From an uncultured Bacteroidota bacterium (GTDB lineage: Bacteria; Bacteroidota; Bacteroidia; Bacteroidales; SZUA-534): DNA of 64,000 bases. Below, piece by piece: positions 46,398-55,062 of this stretch. The stretch is from contig CAMKOM010000003.1 in the NCBI GenBank assembly GCA_946414435.1, forward strand, positions 1 through 64,000. Direction: 5' to 3'. A program made the translations under genes and the position numbers. Within the stretch, counting starts at the first letter, position 1. Each line of letters begins with the position of its first letter. The notes beneath the pieces are model-generated. The model was not told the origin of the DNA. It was given only the letters and a program-made list of their open reading frames with translations, and searched no databases.

Positions 46398-47291
46398 ATG
46401 AAAGCATTTGTATTCCCCGGACAGGGGTCGCAATTTGTGGGTATGGGCAAGGACCTGTACGACAATTCGGCTTTGGCCAAAGAACTTTTCGACCGCGCAA
46501 ACAAGATTCTCGGCTTCGACATTACAAGCCTAATGTTCAGCGGCACCGACGACGATTTGAAACAGACAAAAGTAACGCAACCCGCCGTTTTCCTGCACTC
46601 GGTGATTATGGCTAAAGTGCTTGGCGACAAGTTCAAACCCGATATGACCGCAGGCCACTCACTTGGCGAATTTTCAGCTTTGGTGGCTGCAGGCGCTCTG
46701 TCGTTCGACGATGGCCTGACCTTGGTTTCGAAACGTGCGCAGGCAATGCAGAAGGCTTGCGAACTGAATCCTTCGACAATGGCCGCTATTATTGGTATGG
46801 AAGATGCTGTTATTGAGCAAGTTTGCTCTGAAATCGACGGCATTGTTCCGGCCAACTATAACTGCCCCGGACAGTTAGTTATTTCGGGCACCAACGAAGG
46901 CATCGACAAGGCTATTGCACGATTCACTGAAATGGGCGCCAAACGCGCGCTGAAGTTGTCGGTGAGCGGCGGTTTCCACTCGCCAATGATGGAACCTGCC
47001 CGTGCCGAACTCGAGAAGGCAATCAACGAAGTGTCGTTCTCGGCACCTGTTTGCCCTGTTTACCAAAACGTTACAGCAAGTCCTGTGACCGACCCGGCTG
47101 AAATAAAGAAAAACCTTGTGGCCCAACTCACATCACCGGTACGTTGGACACAGACAATTCAAAATATGATTGCCAACGGCCTGACTGAAATTGTTGAAGT
47201 TGGTCCGGGCGCTGTTCTTCAGGGACTTATGCGCAAAATCAACCGCGACATTACGGCCACTGCAGCACAAAGCTTGATTGAACAGGCATAA
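46398..47291 (+). CDS. fabD: Malonyl-CoA:ACP transacylase
   Basis: FabD loads malonate from CoA onto acyl carrier protein for fatty-acid synthesis. The 297-residue protein begins KAFVFPGQGSQFVGMG (the GQGSQ oxyanion motif), has the nucleophile elbow GHSLGE (Ser about residue 89) and a VSGGFHSPMM segment with the catalytic His. Length is typical. A moderate hairpin follows at 47318-47353. Confidence 0.96.
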   Translation: MKAFVFPGQGSQFVGMGKDLYDNSALAKELFDRANKILGFDITSLMFSGTDDDLKQTKVTQPAVFLHSVIMAKVLGDKFKPDMTAGHSLGEFSALVAAGALSFDDGLTLVSKRAQAMQKACELNPSTMAAIIGMEDAVIEQVCSEIDGIVPANYNCPGQLVISGTNEGIDKAIARFTEMGAKRALKLSVSGGFHSPMMEPARAELEKAINEVSFSAPVCPVYQNVTASPVTDPAEIKKNLVAQLTSPVRWTQTIQNMIANGLTEIVEVGPGAVLQGLMRKINRDITATAAQSLIEQA

Positions 47292-47317
47292 AGCATTTGT
47301 AAACAAACACATTAGAT

Positions 47318-47358
47318 AGCGAAGCCCTTGGTAGCAACCGGGGGCTTTGCTGTTTAAT
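47318..47358 (+). terminator. Probable terminator after fabD
   Basis: A hairpin of AGCGAAGCCCTTGG with CCGGGGGCTTTGCT, containing a few mismatches, followed by GTTTAA. The T tract is weak. Confidence 0.55.
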
Positions 47359-47406
47359 AGGGCAGAACTATTTTCCAGAATTTTAGCACAATCAAGAACA
47401 ATTGTC

Positions 47407-47414
47407 TATTTTTG
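47407..47414 (+). promoter_or_regulatory. Candidate -7 promoter element (TATTTTTG) for the Lrp gene
   Basis: Exact TAnnTTTG match 31 bases upstream of the Lrp/AsnC start codon. Confidence 0.55.
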
Positions 47415-47444
47415 CATCCGTAAAGAAGATAAATTCTGACAATT

Positions 47445-47909
47445 ATGGCATACACATTAGACGAAACCGATTTGCAGATTCTCAAAACTCTGCAAAAAAA
47501 CGCAAAACTGACCACCAAGGAACTAGCCGACGCCGTGCACCTGACACCAACACCGGTGTTCGAACGGCAAAAACGGCTTGAGCGGCAGGGGTACATCAAA
47601 AAATATGTGGCCATTCTCGACCCCGACAAGCTCAATCAAAGCCTGCTAGTGTACTGCAAGGTGAAAATGGCGCAGATAAACAACGCCATTGCCACCGCCT
47701 TTGCGCGGCAGATTATGCGTATGCCCGAAGTGACAGAGTGCTACAACACATCGGGCTCATACGACTATCTGCTCAAGGTGCGCGCCACCGATATGAAACA
47801 GTATCAGGAATTTGTGCTCAACAAGTTGGGCGTTATCGAGAATGTGGCGTCGGTTGAGAGCACCTTTGTAATGGGCGAAATCAAGCAGGAATACGCGCTG
47901 CAACTTTAG
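47445..47909 (+). CDS. Lrp/AsnC-family transcriptional regulator
   Basis: A 154-residue amino-acid-responsive DNA-binding regulator. It has an N-terminal winged HTH (LDETDLQILKTLQKNAKLTTKELADAVHLTPTPVFERQKRLE, about residues 4-45) and a C-terminal RAM ligand-binding domain with MPEVTECYNTSGSYDYLLKV. It is convergent with the cysteine locus. Some Lrp relatives (E. coli DecR) respond to cysteine, so a link is possible but not shown. Confidence 0.92.
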   Translation: MAYTLDETDLQILKTLQKNAKLTTKELADAVHLTPTPVFERQKRLERQGYIKKYVAILDPDKLNQSLLVYCKVKMAQINNAIATAFARQIMRMPEVTECYNTSGSYDYLLKVRATDMKQYQEFVLNKLGVIENVASVESTFVMGEIKQEYALQL

Positions 47910-47993
47910 GTTGCATTGGACTCAAGCGGATTCTGAAAATAGGGCAACAGAAGCGCGTCAATGAGTGCAGGCAGAAATCACTTTCTGCGCACA

Positions 47994-48033
47994 AAAAAAA
48001 CGGATTCCTACGATTCGGGAAATCCGCTTTTCA
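47994..48033 (-). terminator. Terminator of the cysteine/encapsulin locus
   Basis: On the minus strand GCGGATTTCC and GGAATCCG pair around a CGAATCGTA-type loop, followed by eight T. It lies about 30 bases past the cysE stop. Confidence 0.8.
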
Positions 48034-48060
48034 ATGAAAAAGAAATCTTTTAGGTTACTC

Positions 48061-48948
48061 TTATACTCCAGCACCGTCAGAAAACGATTCGGAAACGGCG
48101 CGCTGCTGAACAATCTTCGAGTGGGGTTTGACACTCTCTGTGAGCCAAATATTGCCGCCGACAATGGTGTCGTGGCCAATGGTAATGCGTCCCAGAATCG
48201 AAGAATTTGAATAAATGGTAACATTGTCCTCAATAATCGGGTGGCGCGGGGTGTTCACAGGTTGACCGCTATCGTTGTAGGTGAATTTCTTCGCGCCAAG
48301 CGTAACGCCCTGATATAGAGTTACGTGATTGCCAATAATACAAGTCTCGCCTATCACCACACCTGTTCCGTGGTCGATTGAGAAATACTCACCGATTTCG
48401 GCGCCAGGGTGAATGTCGATACCCGTTGCCGAGTGGGCCATTTCGGTTATGATACGCGGCAGAACGGGCACTTTGAGTTTCAGCAGTGAGTGAGCCACAC
48501 GGTAGTGAACCATAGCCTGCATTATGGGGTAGCAGAAGATTATCTCGCTGTAAGCCGTCACTGCGGGGTCCGATTTGAACATCGCCTCAATGTCGGTGTA
48601 GAGCATCCGTTTGATTTCGGGCAGATTGTTGACAAACTGAAGCGCTATCTGCTCAACTTCATCGTCCGATTTTCCTCCGTTGAAACAACTGAAACTCAAC
48701 GAAATCTGTTCTTCGATTTCTTCAATCAGTTTTTCCATATTGATACCGACGTGGTAAAAACGGCTCTCGCGGCTGCCAACGCCCGAACCGAAGAATCCAG
48801 GGAAAAATATCTGTTTCAGCAATTCGATTATATGCCGTACGGAATCGATTGAAGGCAATTGGTCTCCCTCTGTACGCATCTTCTTCTCTTCGTCTGATAT
48901 GTTTGACAGCAATACAACATTACGCGATAATACTTCTTTTCTATTCAT
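48061..48948 (-). CDS. cysE: Serine O-acetyltransferase (SrpH-like)
   Basis: CysE makes O-acetylserine from serine and acetyl-CoA, the carbon acceptor for cysteine synthesis. The 295 residues have a helical N-terminal part (about 1-150) and a left-handed beta-helix of hexapeptide repeats, with the catalytic region GIDIHPGAEIGEYFSIDHGTGVVIGET (His pair near 170 and 185) and GNHVTLYQGVTLGAKKF. The longer N-terminus resembles the EpsC/SrpH group. SrpH is the acetyltransferase next to the SrpI encapsulin in Synechococcus. It is the last gene of the minus-strand locus. ATG 48948 is preferred over a TTG two codons upstream. Confidence 0.92.
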   Translation of the reverse strand: MNRKEVLSRNVVLLSNISDEEKKMRTEGDQLPSIDSVRHIIELLKQIFFPGFFGSGVGSRESRFYHVGINMEKLIEEIEEQISLSFSCFNGGKSDDEVEQIALQFVNNLPEIKRMLYTDIEAMFKSDPAVTAYSEIIFCYPIMQAMVHYRVAHSLLKLKVPVLPRIITEMAHSATGIDIHPGAEIGEYFSIDHGTGVVIGETCIIGNHVTLYQGVTLGAKKFTYNDSGQPVNTPRHPIIEDNVTIYSNSSILGRITIGHDTIVGGNIWLTESVKPHSKIVQQRAVSESFSDGAGV

Positions 48949-48990
48949 TGCCAATAATTTAAGGTTGGGTTTGAAACTACGGCGGCTTTG

Positions 48991-49746
48991 TCAAATTTCA
49001 TATTCAATTTGAAAGTCGTTCAATATTTTGTCCATAAAATAGACGATTTGCTTGCGCCACCAAGCCCAGTCGTGAGCCGAGTCGGTGCCCCAGTAGTCGA
49101 CCCAGGCGGGCACGTTTTTCTCGCGCAGCAGGGCGTCCATTTGGCGGGTGCTTGCCAGAAGGTCGTCTTCCCACGCGCCCTGCCCGACGCACAATATTAT
49201 CCGCCGACGACGGTATTCATTCCAATAGTAATGATTGTCAGGCATATAGCGCAGAAAATCGTATGGTGAGTTTTCGTAAATCAGGCTGTCGTTGTAGTTA
49301 GGGAAGAAATATCCTGCGTAGTACAGACCGCTCAAGGCGAGCAGAGTGTCGAACAAATCGGGGCGGCGGAAGAAAAAGTTCCCCGCGTGGAATCCGCCCA
49401 TACTGCACCCCGTAACTATAAATGTTTCAGCATCGTGGCGCACTTCGGGAATCAGTTCGTTCACAATGTAGCGGTACCAGCGCTCGTGAAGGTCAATGCG
49501 GTGGTGGTAGTCGCCGCCCGTTTGCGACCACGTCTCGCGGTCGATACTGTCGACGCAAATCAGGCGAATCCGCCCGCTGTCGATAAATCCCGACAGAACG
49601 CCCACCATATCGAAATCCTGATAATCGTAGAACCGACCGTCCTGCGACGGGAAAACCAGAACGGGGTGGCCGCTGCTGCCGTAGGTTTTGTATTCCATAT
49701 CGCGGCCAAGATTGTGGCTGTATCTCTTTATATATTTGATTTCCAT
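48991..49746 (-). CDS. Alpha/beta-hydrolase esterase
   Basis: A 251-residue esterase of the PHB-depolymerase/EstD-like type. The nucleophile elbow is GCSMGG (Ser about residue 110). The catalytic acid and His are probably in the C-terminal WGTDSAHDWAWW (His about residue 228). There is no signal peptide, so it is cytoplasmic. It starts four bases after the ATP-grasp stop, so the two are co-translated. An esterase paired with an ATP-grasp protein suggests making and hydrolysing the same bond, but the substrate is unknown. ATG 49746 is chosen because the upstream frame overlaps the ATP-grasp gene. Confidence 0.8.
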   Translation of the reverse strand: MEIKYIKRYSHNLGRDMEYKTYGSSGHPVLVFPSQDGRFYDYQDFDMVGVLSGFIDSGRIRLICVDSIDRETWSQTGGDYHHRIDLHERWYRYIVNELIPEVRHDAETFIVTGCSMGGFHAGNFFFRRPDLFDTLLALSGLYYAGYFFPNYNDSLIYENSPYDFLRYMPDNHYYWNEYRRRRIILCVGQGAWEDDLLASTRQMDALLREKNVPAWVDYWGTDSAHDWAWWRKQIVYFMDKILNDFQIEYEI

Positions 49747-49750
49747 CGGC

Positions 49751-50947
49751 TTAAAACTTTTCGTGCACAAAATTGACAAATTCTTTCACGTCGGCAAAAG
49801 TATCAAGTTTAGCGGTGTACATTTGCTGTCCCATTGCCGCCCAGAACAGTTCGGGCATACGCTCGCACATTACAATGCGTCCGCCGTAGCGCTCAAGAAT
49901 TTCGGCGTGGCTGTGGCGGTAGCGGTTGAAGTCGCGGCGGCTTGCAAAGGCGCAGTAATACTGATTGTCGGCCTCGGGCGTGCGGTTCTCGTCGAAGGCC
50001 ACCATATCGGCCCAAATCTTGTAAACATCGGTCGAGTGCGCGTAGTTTATCATATCGGGTGTGTAGCCGCCAGCGGGCCGCATATTCACCTCAAGCGCCA
50101 CAAATCCGCCCTTTTTGCCCAAACCAGGGCGGTCGGCGTCGAGACGGAAAAACTCAAGGTGCACAAAACGGCTGAAAATGCCGAAAGCCTTCACTGTTTT
50201 CCTGCCTAATTTGCGCAAAGCCACGGGCATTGTCTTATCGACATAGTATGAAAGGTCGAGTTGGCGGTTGACAATGTCCATTATCGACGGCGGCCACACG
50301 GTCATCGACTCAAAGAGCGGTTCGCCTTTTGAGTTGATAATGGCGTCGTATGAGCAAATTTCGCCGCTGACAAACTCTTCGGCCACATAAAACGGATAAT
50401 TGCTTTCGGTTTCAAAGAAGTTTTTCAGTTCGGCTTCATCGCCGATTTTGTAGGTGCCATTGGCGCCCACGCCCACGTCGGGCTTCAGAATAATCGGGTA
50501 GCCAGTGGTTTTCGCGAAAGCGCTGACGGCGGCCAAACCGTCGGCTGCCTTTGCCTGACGGGCTGTCGGGATACGGCCTGCGACGTAATGTTTTTTCATT
50601 TCCGACTTCTCCTTAATACTTGCAATCTTGTCGGATTTTATGCCTGTGCCAATGTTGAAATCGGTCCGCAGCCTTGCGTCCTGCGCCAGCCAGTACTCGT
50701 TGTTCGACTCAATCCAGTCGATTCGCCCGTAGCGGAACGCAAAATAGGCCACACCACGGTAAACCTCGTCGTAGTTTTCGAGCGACTCGACGCGGTAATA
50801 CTCCGTCAGCACCTCTTTAAGTTCCGCGGGCAGATTGTCGTATGGCGTGTCGGCCAGAGCCAGCACGTTCACACCGTTCTGCTTCAAACGCATACAAAAC
50901 TGCCAATAGGTGTGCGGGAAATGTGGTGAAATGAAAATGCAGTTCAT
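49751..50947 (-). CDS. ATP-grasp family ligase
   Basis: A 398-residue ATP-grasp protein. The N-terminal Rossmann-like domain begins NCIFISPHFPHTYWQFC. The ATP-grasp core (about 105-300) includes PIILKPDVGVGANGTYKI (the phosphate-binding loop) and ALEVNMRPAGGYTPDMINYA (metal-binding Glu and Asn). Such enzymes join a carboxylate to an amine or thiol through an acyl-phosphate. The reaction here is unknown. It lies 14 bases after the cysteine desulfurase and 4 bases before an esterase. ATG 50947 is chosen; an upstream TTG overlaps the desulfurase end. Confidence 0.8.
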   Translation of the reverse strand: MNCIFISPHFPHTYWQFCMRLKQNGVNVLALADTPYDNLPAELKEVLTEYYRVESLENYDEVYRGVAYFAFRYGRIDWIESNNEYWLAQDARLRTDFNIGTGIKSDKIASIKEKSEMKKHYVAGRIPTARQAKAADGLAAVSAFAKTTGYPIILKPDVGVGANGTYKIGDEAELKNFFETESNYPFYVAEEFVSGEICSYDAIINSKGEPLFESMTVWPPSIMDIVNRQLDLSYYVDKTMPVALRKLGRKTVKAFGIFSRFVHLEFFRLDADRPGLGKKGGFVALEVNMRPAGGYTPDMINYAHSTDVYKIWADMVAFDENRTPEADNQYYCAFASRRDFNRYRHSHAEILERYGGRIVMCERMPELFWAAMGQQMYTAKLDTFADVKEFVNFVHEKF

Positions 50948-50961
50948 TAAGTTCTTGTTTT

Positions 50962-52566
50962 TCAATTATTTGCCCCAACAATTTTCCGCAGCGCAATCAC
51001 CAGACGGTCAACCTCTTCGCGGGTGTTGTAAACGGCGAACGTGGGGCGAACCGACATCTCATAGCCCAAAGCCCGCAACGCAGGTTGGGCGCAATGGTGG
51101 CCAGCGCGCACGGCAATACCTTCTTTGTCAAGCATTTGACCGACTTGCGGCGCAGGAATGCCAGGAATGTCGAACGACACAACGCTGACGCGGTTTTTGG
51201 GGTTGCCAATGAGCGTTACGCCAGGAACGAGCGCAATCTGCTGCCGCGCGTACTCCGTCAGGTCGTGCTCGTGGCGCTCAATGTTGTGAATGCCCACGCT
51301 GTTGACAAAATCGAGCGCATAGCCCAGCCCAATGGCGTCGGCAATGTTGGGCGTGCCAGCCTCGAAGCGTGCGGGCGGTTCGTTGAACTCGGTACGCTCA
51401 ATGGTCACGTCCTTAATCATATTGCCGCCACCCTGCCACGGCGGAAGCATTGCCAGCGCCTCTTTTTTGCCGTAAACCACGCCAATGCCCGACGGGCCGT
51501 AAATCTTGTGACCCGAAAAGACAAAGAAATCGCAGTCCATATCCTGAACGTCGATTTTTGTGTGAGCCACCGACTGCGCGCCGTCAATCAGCACGGGAAT
51601 GTTGTGAGAATGAGCAATTTGTATGATTGACTTCACATCGTTGATGGTGCCGAACGTGTTGTTGACATGCCCCACGGAAATGAATTTTGTCCGCGGCGTG
51701 ATAAGTCGTTCAAGTTCAGGTAGAATCAAGTCGCCGTTGCGGTCGATGGGGATGGCCCGCAGTTCGGCCTTGCGCTCCTTGCACACTTGCTGCCACGGCA
51801 CAATGTTGGCGTGGTGGTCGAGTGTCGAGACAATCACATTGTCGCCCTCGAGCAAATATTTGCGTCCGAAAGTCTGCGCCACAAGGTTGATGCCTTCGGT
51901 TGTTCCGCGCACAAAAACGATGTTGTCCACCGATGGTGCGTTGATGAACCGCGCCACCTTCTCACGCGCACCCTCATACTGGTCGGTAGCACGTGCGGCA
52001 AGCGTATGCGCGCCGCGATGGATGTTTGAGTAGTCGGTCTTGTAGAAGTGGCTCAAGCCGTCAATCACGCGCAGCGGCTTCTGTGTCGATGCGCCGTTGT
52101 CGAACCACACCAAATCCTTGCCGTTGACCTTCTGGTCGAGAATGGGGAACTGCTTGCGAATCTCAGTCTGGTCAATGGTGTCGGCCTCCTCATAGTGCAG
52201 GTTGTGCACCAGTTCGGTTTCGGGAATGCCGATTCCGAACCCGTTGTCCTTCAGCATACATTTCCGACGGTCGGGCTGCACGTCGTCTTGTTTGTCAGAC
52301 GGTTGCAAGTCAGGTTCGGCCTTGGGCGCGTCTTCGGAAAAATATTTTTCGACCACGCTCTTGAACAGCGTCTCATCGGCATCCGAAAGTTCGCCTGTGA
52401 GCGGAACCTTCGGCATTGCGAAAGCGCTGAAATCGGCCTCTGGCGCTGGCTGCGCCAATGTCGGACTTGCGTCGGGCACGGGTGCGTCAGCGTCGAACCT
52501 GAACTGCGGAATCTGCCCCAGTTCGGGAATGTCGGGCCTGAAGTTATCTAATTCATTGGCATACAT
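50962..52566 (-). CDS. Cysteine desulfurase with long N-terminal extension (probable encapsulin cargo)
   Basis: A SufS/CsdA-type PLP enzyme that removes sulfur from cysteine as a protein persulfide, leaving alanine. The catalytic domain covers about residues 135-534, with the PLP lysine in FSGHKIYGPSGIG (Lys354) and the catalytic Cys in AGHHCAQPAL (Cys492). The first ~130 residues are an acidic, Pro/Ala/Asp-rich, apparently disordered extension that is absent from free SufS enzymes (about 405 residues). The same arrangement is known for the cysteine desulfurase cargo of the SrpI encapsulin, where the extension directs loading. Its start codon overlaps the encapsulin stop (TAATG). Confidence 0.9.
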   Translation of the reverse strand: MYANELDNFRPDIPELGQIPQFRFDADAPVPDASPTLAQPAPEADFSAFAMPKVPLTGELSDADETLFKSVVEKYFSEDAPKAEPDLQPSDKQDDVQPDRRKCMLKDNGFGIGIPETELVHNLHYEEADTIDQTEIRKQFPILDQKVNGKDLVWFDNGASTQKPLRVIDGLSHFYKTDYSNIHRGAHTLAARATDQYEGAREKVARFINAPSVDNIVFVRGTTEGINLVAQTFGRKYLLEGDNVIVSTLDHHANIVPWQQVCKERKAELRAIPIDRNGDLILPELERLITPRTKFISVGHVNNTFGTINDVKSIIQIAHSHNIPVLIDGAQSVAHTKIDVQDMDCDFFVFSGHKIYGPSGIGVVYGKKEALAMLPPWQGGGNMIKDVTIERTEFNEPPARFEAGTPNIADAIGLGYALDFVNSVGIHNIERHEHDLTEYARQQIALVPGVTLIGNPKNRVSVVSFDIPGIPAPQVGQMLDKEGIAVRAGHHCAQPALRALGYEMSVRPTFAVYNTREEVDRLVIALRKIVGANN

Positions 52567-54005
52567 TATTTTTCGATTTGGTTACGGTGTTGGTAATCGT
52601 GATAGTAGCCCACCTCAACGTTCTCGAGCACAGCAATGGCATCGTCGGTCAGGCTGGCGAGCGAGAAGTATTTTGTGAGCAGGTAACTTGCCACGCCGTA
52701 TTGGTCGAGTCCCATCAGTCGAGCCGAAAGTGACGGCGCAATCTCGCCTGGAATGCCAGCCTGGTGCAGGCCCACAACGCCTTGCTCCTTCTCACCTGTG
52801 CGCACTAGAATAATGTCGGTGGTGCCGACGCCGCGGCTGGTCAGGTACTGGCCTTTGATTTCGACCTTGTCCGACGGAACAATGGGCACGCCGCGCCACG
52901 TAATCACCTTTGTACCAAACAAATCGATAGAAACAGGCGGCACTCCGCGCCAAGTGCATTCACGCTCGAAGGCGGCAATGGCGCGCGGGTGGGCAATGAA
53001 GAATGCGGGCTCTTTCCAAACAAGCGACAGAAGTTCGTCAAGGTCGTCGGGGGTTGGTGCGCCGTAGCGTGTACTGATTTTGTAGCCAGGCGCAGCCTGT
53101 GCTAGCAAACCAAACGTTTTGTTGTTGATAAGTTCCCACTCCTGACGTTCCTTAATGCTCTCGATTGACAGACGAAGTTGTTGCTCCAACTGATTGTAAG
53201 GCGCATTGTATAAGTCACTTACGCGAGTGTGGACGCGCACAACCGTCTGCAGTGTGTTGAGCGAGTATTCGGTCGGTGTCTCGTCGTAGTCAATGTATGT
53301 TTCGGGGATAATGTTGTCCTCCTCGTGGCCGCTGACAAGGTCGATATGCTTCTCACCGTGGTCGTTGACTGTGGCCTTCAGGCGCAGGTGGTCATCGACA
53401 GCGTTGTTGAACTGCTCGCGGAAATTCGGTTTTTCTTTGATAAGTTTCTCAAGCACAGGCGTTTCCAACTGAAGGAAAGTTGAGTTTGTGAGTGAGCGTA
53501 CCGAGACGGTTGAACTAGCGGCGCTCAAAAGGTCGGTCTCGCCAAAATACTCGCCAGTGCCAAGCAGGGCAATGCGCAGTTCCTCGCCGTGGATACCCGT
53601 GCTGATAACCTCAGCCTGACCGCTTGCCACAATGAAGAATTTCTGCTTGTCTTTGCCTTGAGTGATAAGGTTTTTACCGCGTTTCACCTCAACGGGCACA
53701 AAGTTGCGCGCCAAATCCGAAACAATCTCCTCGTCGATGCTGGCGAAAAGCGGAATCTGACGCAAATCCTTCGCGGTGAAACTTGCCACGCCGTCGAAAT
53801 ACTGAATTGCAATTCGGTCGGCCTTTTTCAATTCAACTTTAGTGCGGTTGACGCGGTAGGTGCCACTCTCAACCTGTGTCCACGGCAGCAGTTTCAGAAG
53901 AAGCCGCGGTGTGATTGACCCCATTTGCGGTGGGGTTTTGGTAGTATTCGCAAGTTTGCGAGCCGTTGCAGTCGTAATGCTGCGTTGAATGTTGCTGTCT
54001 GCCAT
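52566..54005 (-). CDS. Family 2 (SrpI-type) encapsulin shell protein with inserted cyclic-nucleotide-binding domain
   Basis: A 479-residue HK97-fold shell protein that would self-assemble into an icosahedral nanocompartment. Residues 1-80 form the N-arm and start of the shell fold. Residues about 82-205 are an inserted cNMP-binding domain (IPLFASIDEEIV, the LITQGKDK turn, and the phosphate-binding cassette GEYFGETDLLSAASS). Residues 235-479 complete the shell domain (TLQTVVRVHTRVSDLYNAPYNQ; TRYGAPTPDDLDELLSLVWKEPAFF; TWRGVPPVSIDLFG; C-terminal LENVEVGYYHDYQ). In the cassette the usual Arg appears replaced by Ser165, so ligand binding is uncertain. The cargo desulfurase gene overlaps its stop. 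Confidence 0.9.
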   Translation of the reverse strand: MADSNIQRSITTATARKLANTTKTPPQMGSITPRLLLKLLPWTQVESGTYRVNRTKVELKKADRIAIQYFDGVASFTAKDLRQIPLFASIDEEIVSDLARNFVPVEVKRGKNLITQGKDKQKFFIVASGQAEVISTGIHGEELRIALLGTGEYFGETDLLSAASSTVSVRSLTNSTFLQLETPVLEKLIKEKPNFREQFNNAVDDHLRLKATVNDHGEKHIDLVSGHEEDNIIPETYIDYDETPTEYSLNTLQTVVRVHTRVSDLYNAPYNQLEQQLRLSIESIKERQEWELINNKTFGLLAQAAPGYKISTRYGAPTPDDLDELLSLVWKEPAFFIAHPRAIAAFERECTWRGVPPVSIDLFGTKVITWRGVPIVPSDKVEIKGQYLTSRGVGTTDIILVRTGEKEQGVVGLHQAGIPGEIAPSLSARLMGLDQYGVASYLLTKYFSLASLTDDAIAVLENVEVGYYHDYQHRNQIEK

Positions 54006-54214
54006 AGTTTTAATGCTTTTAAAAAGTTAATTTTAAATTATTTAGATAATTATCAATCTCGTTTTCTCTTTCTCTAAAATCTTGATTCGCGCACACACAA
54101 TCTATATCACCATAGTTCTTATCAACCCATCATTTTAATAGGTTTATTCTTGATAAAAAATGCTATCTACAACACATTAATTCTGATGCAGATAGCACAG
54201 ATTTCTGATTCGCT

Positions 54215-54613
54215 CTATCTCAAATTCACCTTTTCCTTCACCTCGCCGTCGGCAATCGCGAAAGCGTTGAAAACGGGCTGCTCACCAGCGAGCGAGAGAA
54301 TGAAATACAATATGTTAGGGTCGAAGGCCAACCGAATGTCCTCTGCCGACGGTCGCGACGGCGACGCAGGGTGGCTGTGCCAGTTGCCGACAATCACAAG
54401 TCCGTTCTGCCGCGCGTATTTGACGGCAGCAAACTGCTCGCGCGGGTCGAAACTGAAATGCTCCTCCGAATGGTCGATATTGCGCATCGGGTAATTCATC
54501 GTAACCGTTTGACGGTCAGGACCAAGCAGGTAGCCGCACGACTCCACGGGCGCATCGTTTTGCGCCTGTGCCAGAACACTCTGATAAGCCTCGTCGGTAA
54601 TTGTCAGTTCCAT
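54215..54613 (-). CDS. JAMM/MPN-family metalloprotease (Mec/HcyD-like)
   Basis: A 132-residue JAB1/MPN zinc peptidase. All JAMM residues are present: Glu24 (ESCGYLLG), His79-x-His81 (HSHP), Ser89 and Asp92 (SAED). In Mycobacterium the related Mec+ frees cysteine from the carrier CysO. In Wolinella HcyD both trims the carrier tail and releases homocysteine. Here a carrier with extra C-terminal residues lies in the same locus. It abuts the tusA-like gene with no gap. Confidence 0.88.
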   Translation of the reverse strand: MELTITDEAYQSVLAQAQNDAPVESCGYLLGPDRQTVTMNYPMRNIDHSEEHFSFDPREQFAAVKYARQNGLVIVGNWHSHPASPSRPSAEDIRLAFDPNILYFILSLAGEQPVFNAFAIADGEVKEKVNLR

Positions 54614-54838
54614 CTATTTCTGAATGGTTACTTTGTGAATATTTCCTTCGACGTGCGTGATACTCAGCACGTTATAGCCTTGTTCAACAGCCGTGCGCGG
54701 CACGTTGGTGAGCGGTTCGCCTTCGGTGAGCAGCACCTCTAGAATGTCGCCTTCAGCAATCTGCGACAGTTTGAGTTTCGTCCTGACAAATGTCATCGGG
54801 CAATGCTCGTTGGTAATGTCTAATGTGTGTGTTGCCAT
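54614..54838 (-). CDS. TusA-family sulfur carrier
   Basis: A 74-residue TusA/SirA-like protein. TusA proteins carry sulfur as a persulfide on the first Cys of a CPxP motif. Here the motif is CPMT (Cys13), with Thr in place of the second Pro, a change also found in some TusA relatives. It would pass sulfur from the desulfurase towards the carrier or another acceptor. A candidate promoter lies 42 bases upstream, so this gene can begin a transcript with the JAMM and encapsulin genes. Confidence 0.88.
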   Translation of the reverse strand: MATHTLDITNEHCPMTFVRTKLKLSQIAEGDILEVLLTEGEPLTNVPRTAVEQGYNVLSITHVEGNIHKVTIQK

Positions 54839-54879
54839 AGTTATTTAGGATTTTGAATTTTGAATGAACGCAGATAACA

Positions 54880-54887
54880 CAAATTTA
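54880..54887 (-). promoter_or_regulatory. Candidate internal promoter (-7 TAAATTTG) for tusA-JAMM-encapsulin
   Basis: The minus strand reads TAAATTTG, an exact TAnnTTTG match, with a TTTG (54912-54915) 24 bases further upstream. The same spacing is seen at the tRNA-Gln promoter in this window. Confidence 0.5.
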
Positions 54888-54921
54888 ACAGATTAACGCA
54901 GATTTTTTCTACAAAGCGGTG

Positions 54922-54993
54922 TCGCTTCGCGAGAAATTCTGACAAAATTTTGTTTTAAAATTTTATAAAAATTTCCGCCCGTCAGGGCGCACC
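54922..54993. repeat. Intergenic repeat element, copy 1
   Basis: Contains TCGCTTCGCGAGAAATT (54922-54938), an A/T-rich palindrome around TTTAAAATTTTATAAA, and the small hairpin CGCCC-GTCA-GGGCG (about 54977-54990) followed by CACC. The same three parts occur, spread out, at 59756-59951. In both places the element follows a minus-strand gene end and precedes the next minus-strand promoter or gene. Confidence 0.7.
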
Positions 54994-55062
54994 CCGAATC
55001 ATATCCCTCTACCTTCATTGCTCATTTTTAATTTTCAATTTTCCACTTTCAATTTTCAATTG

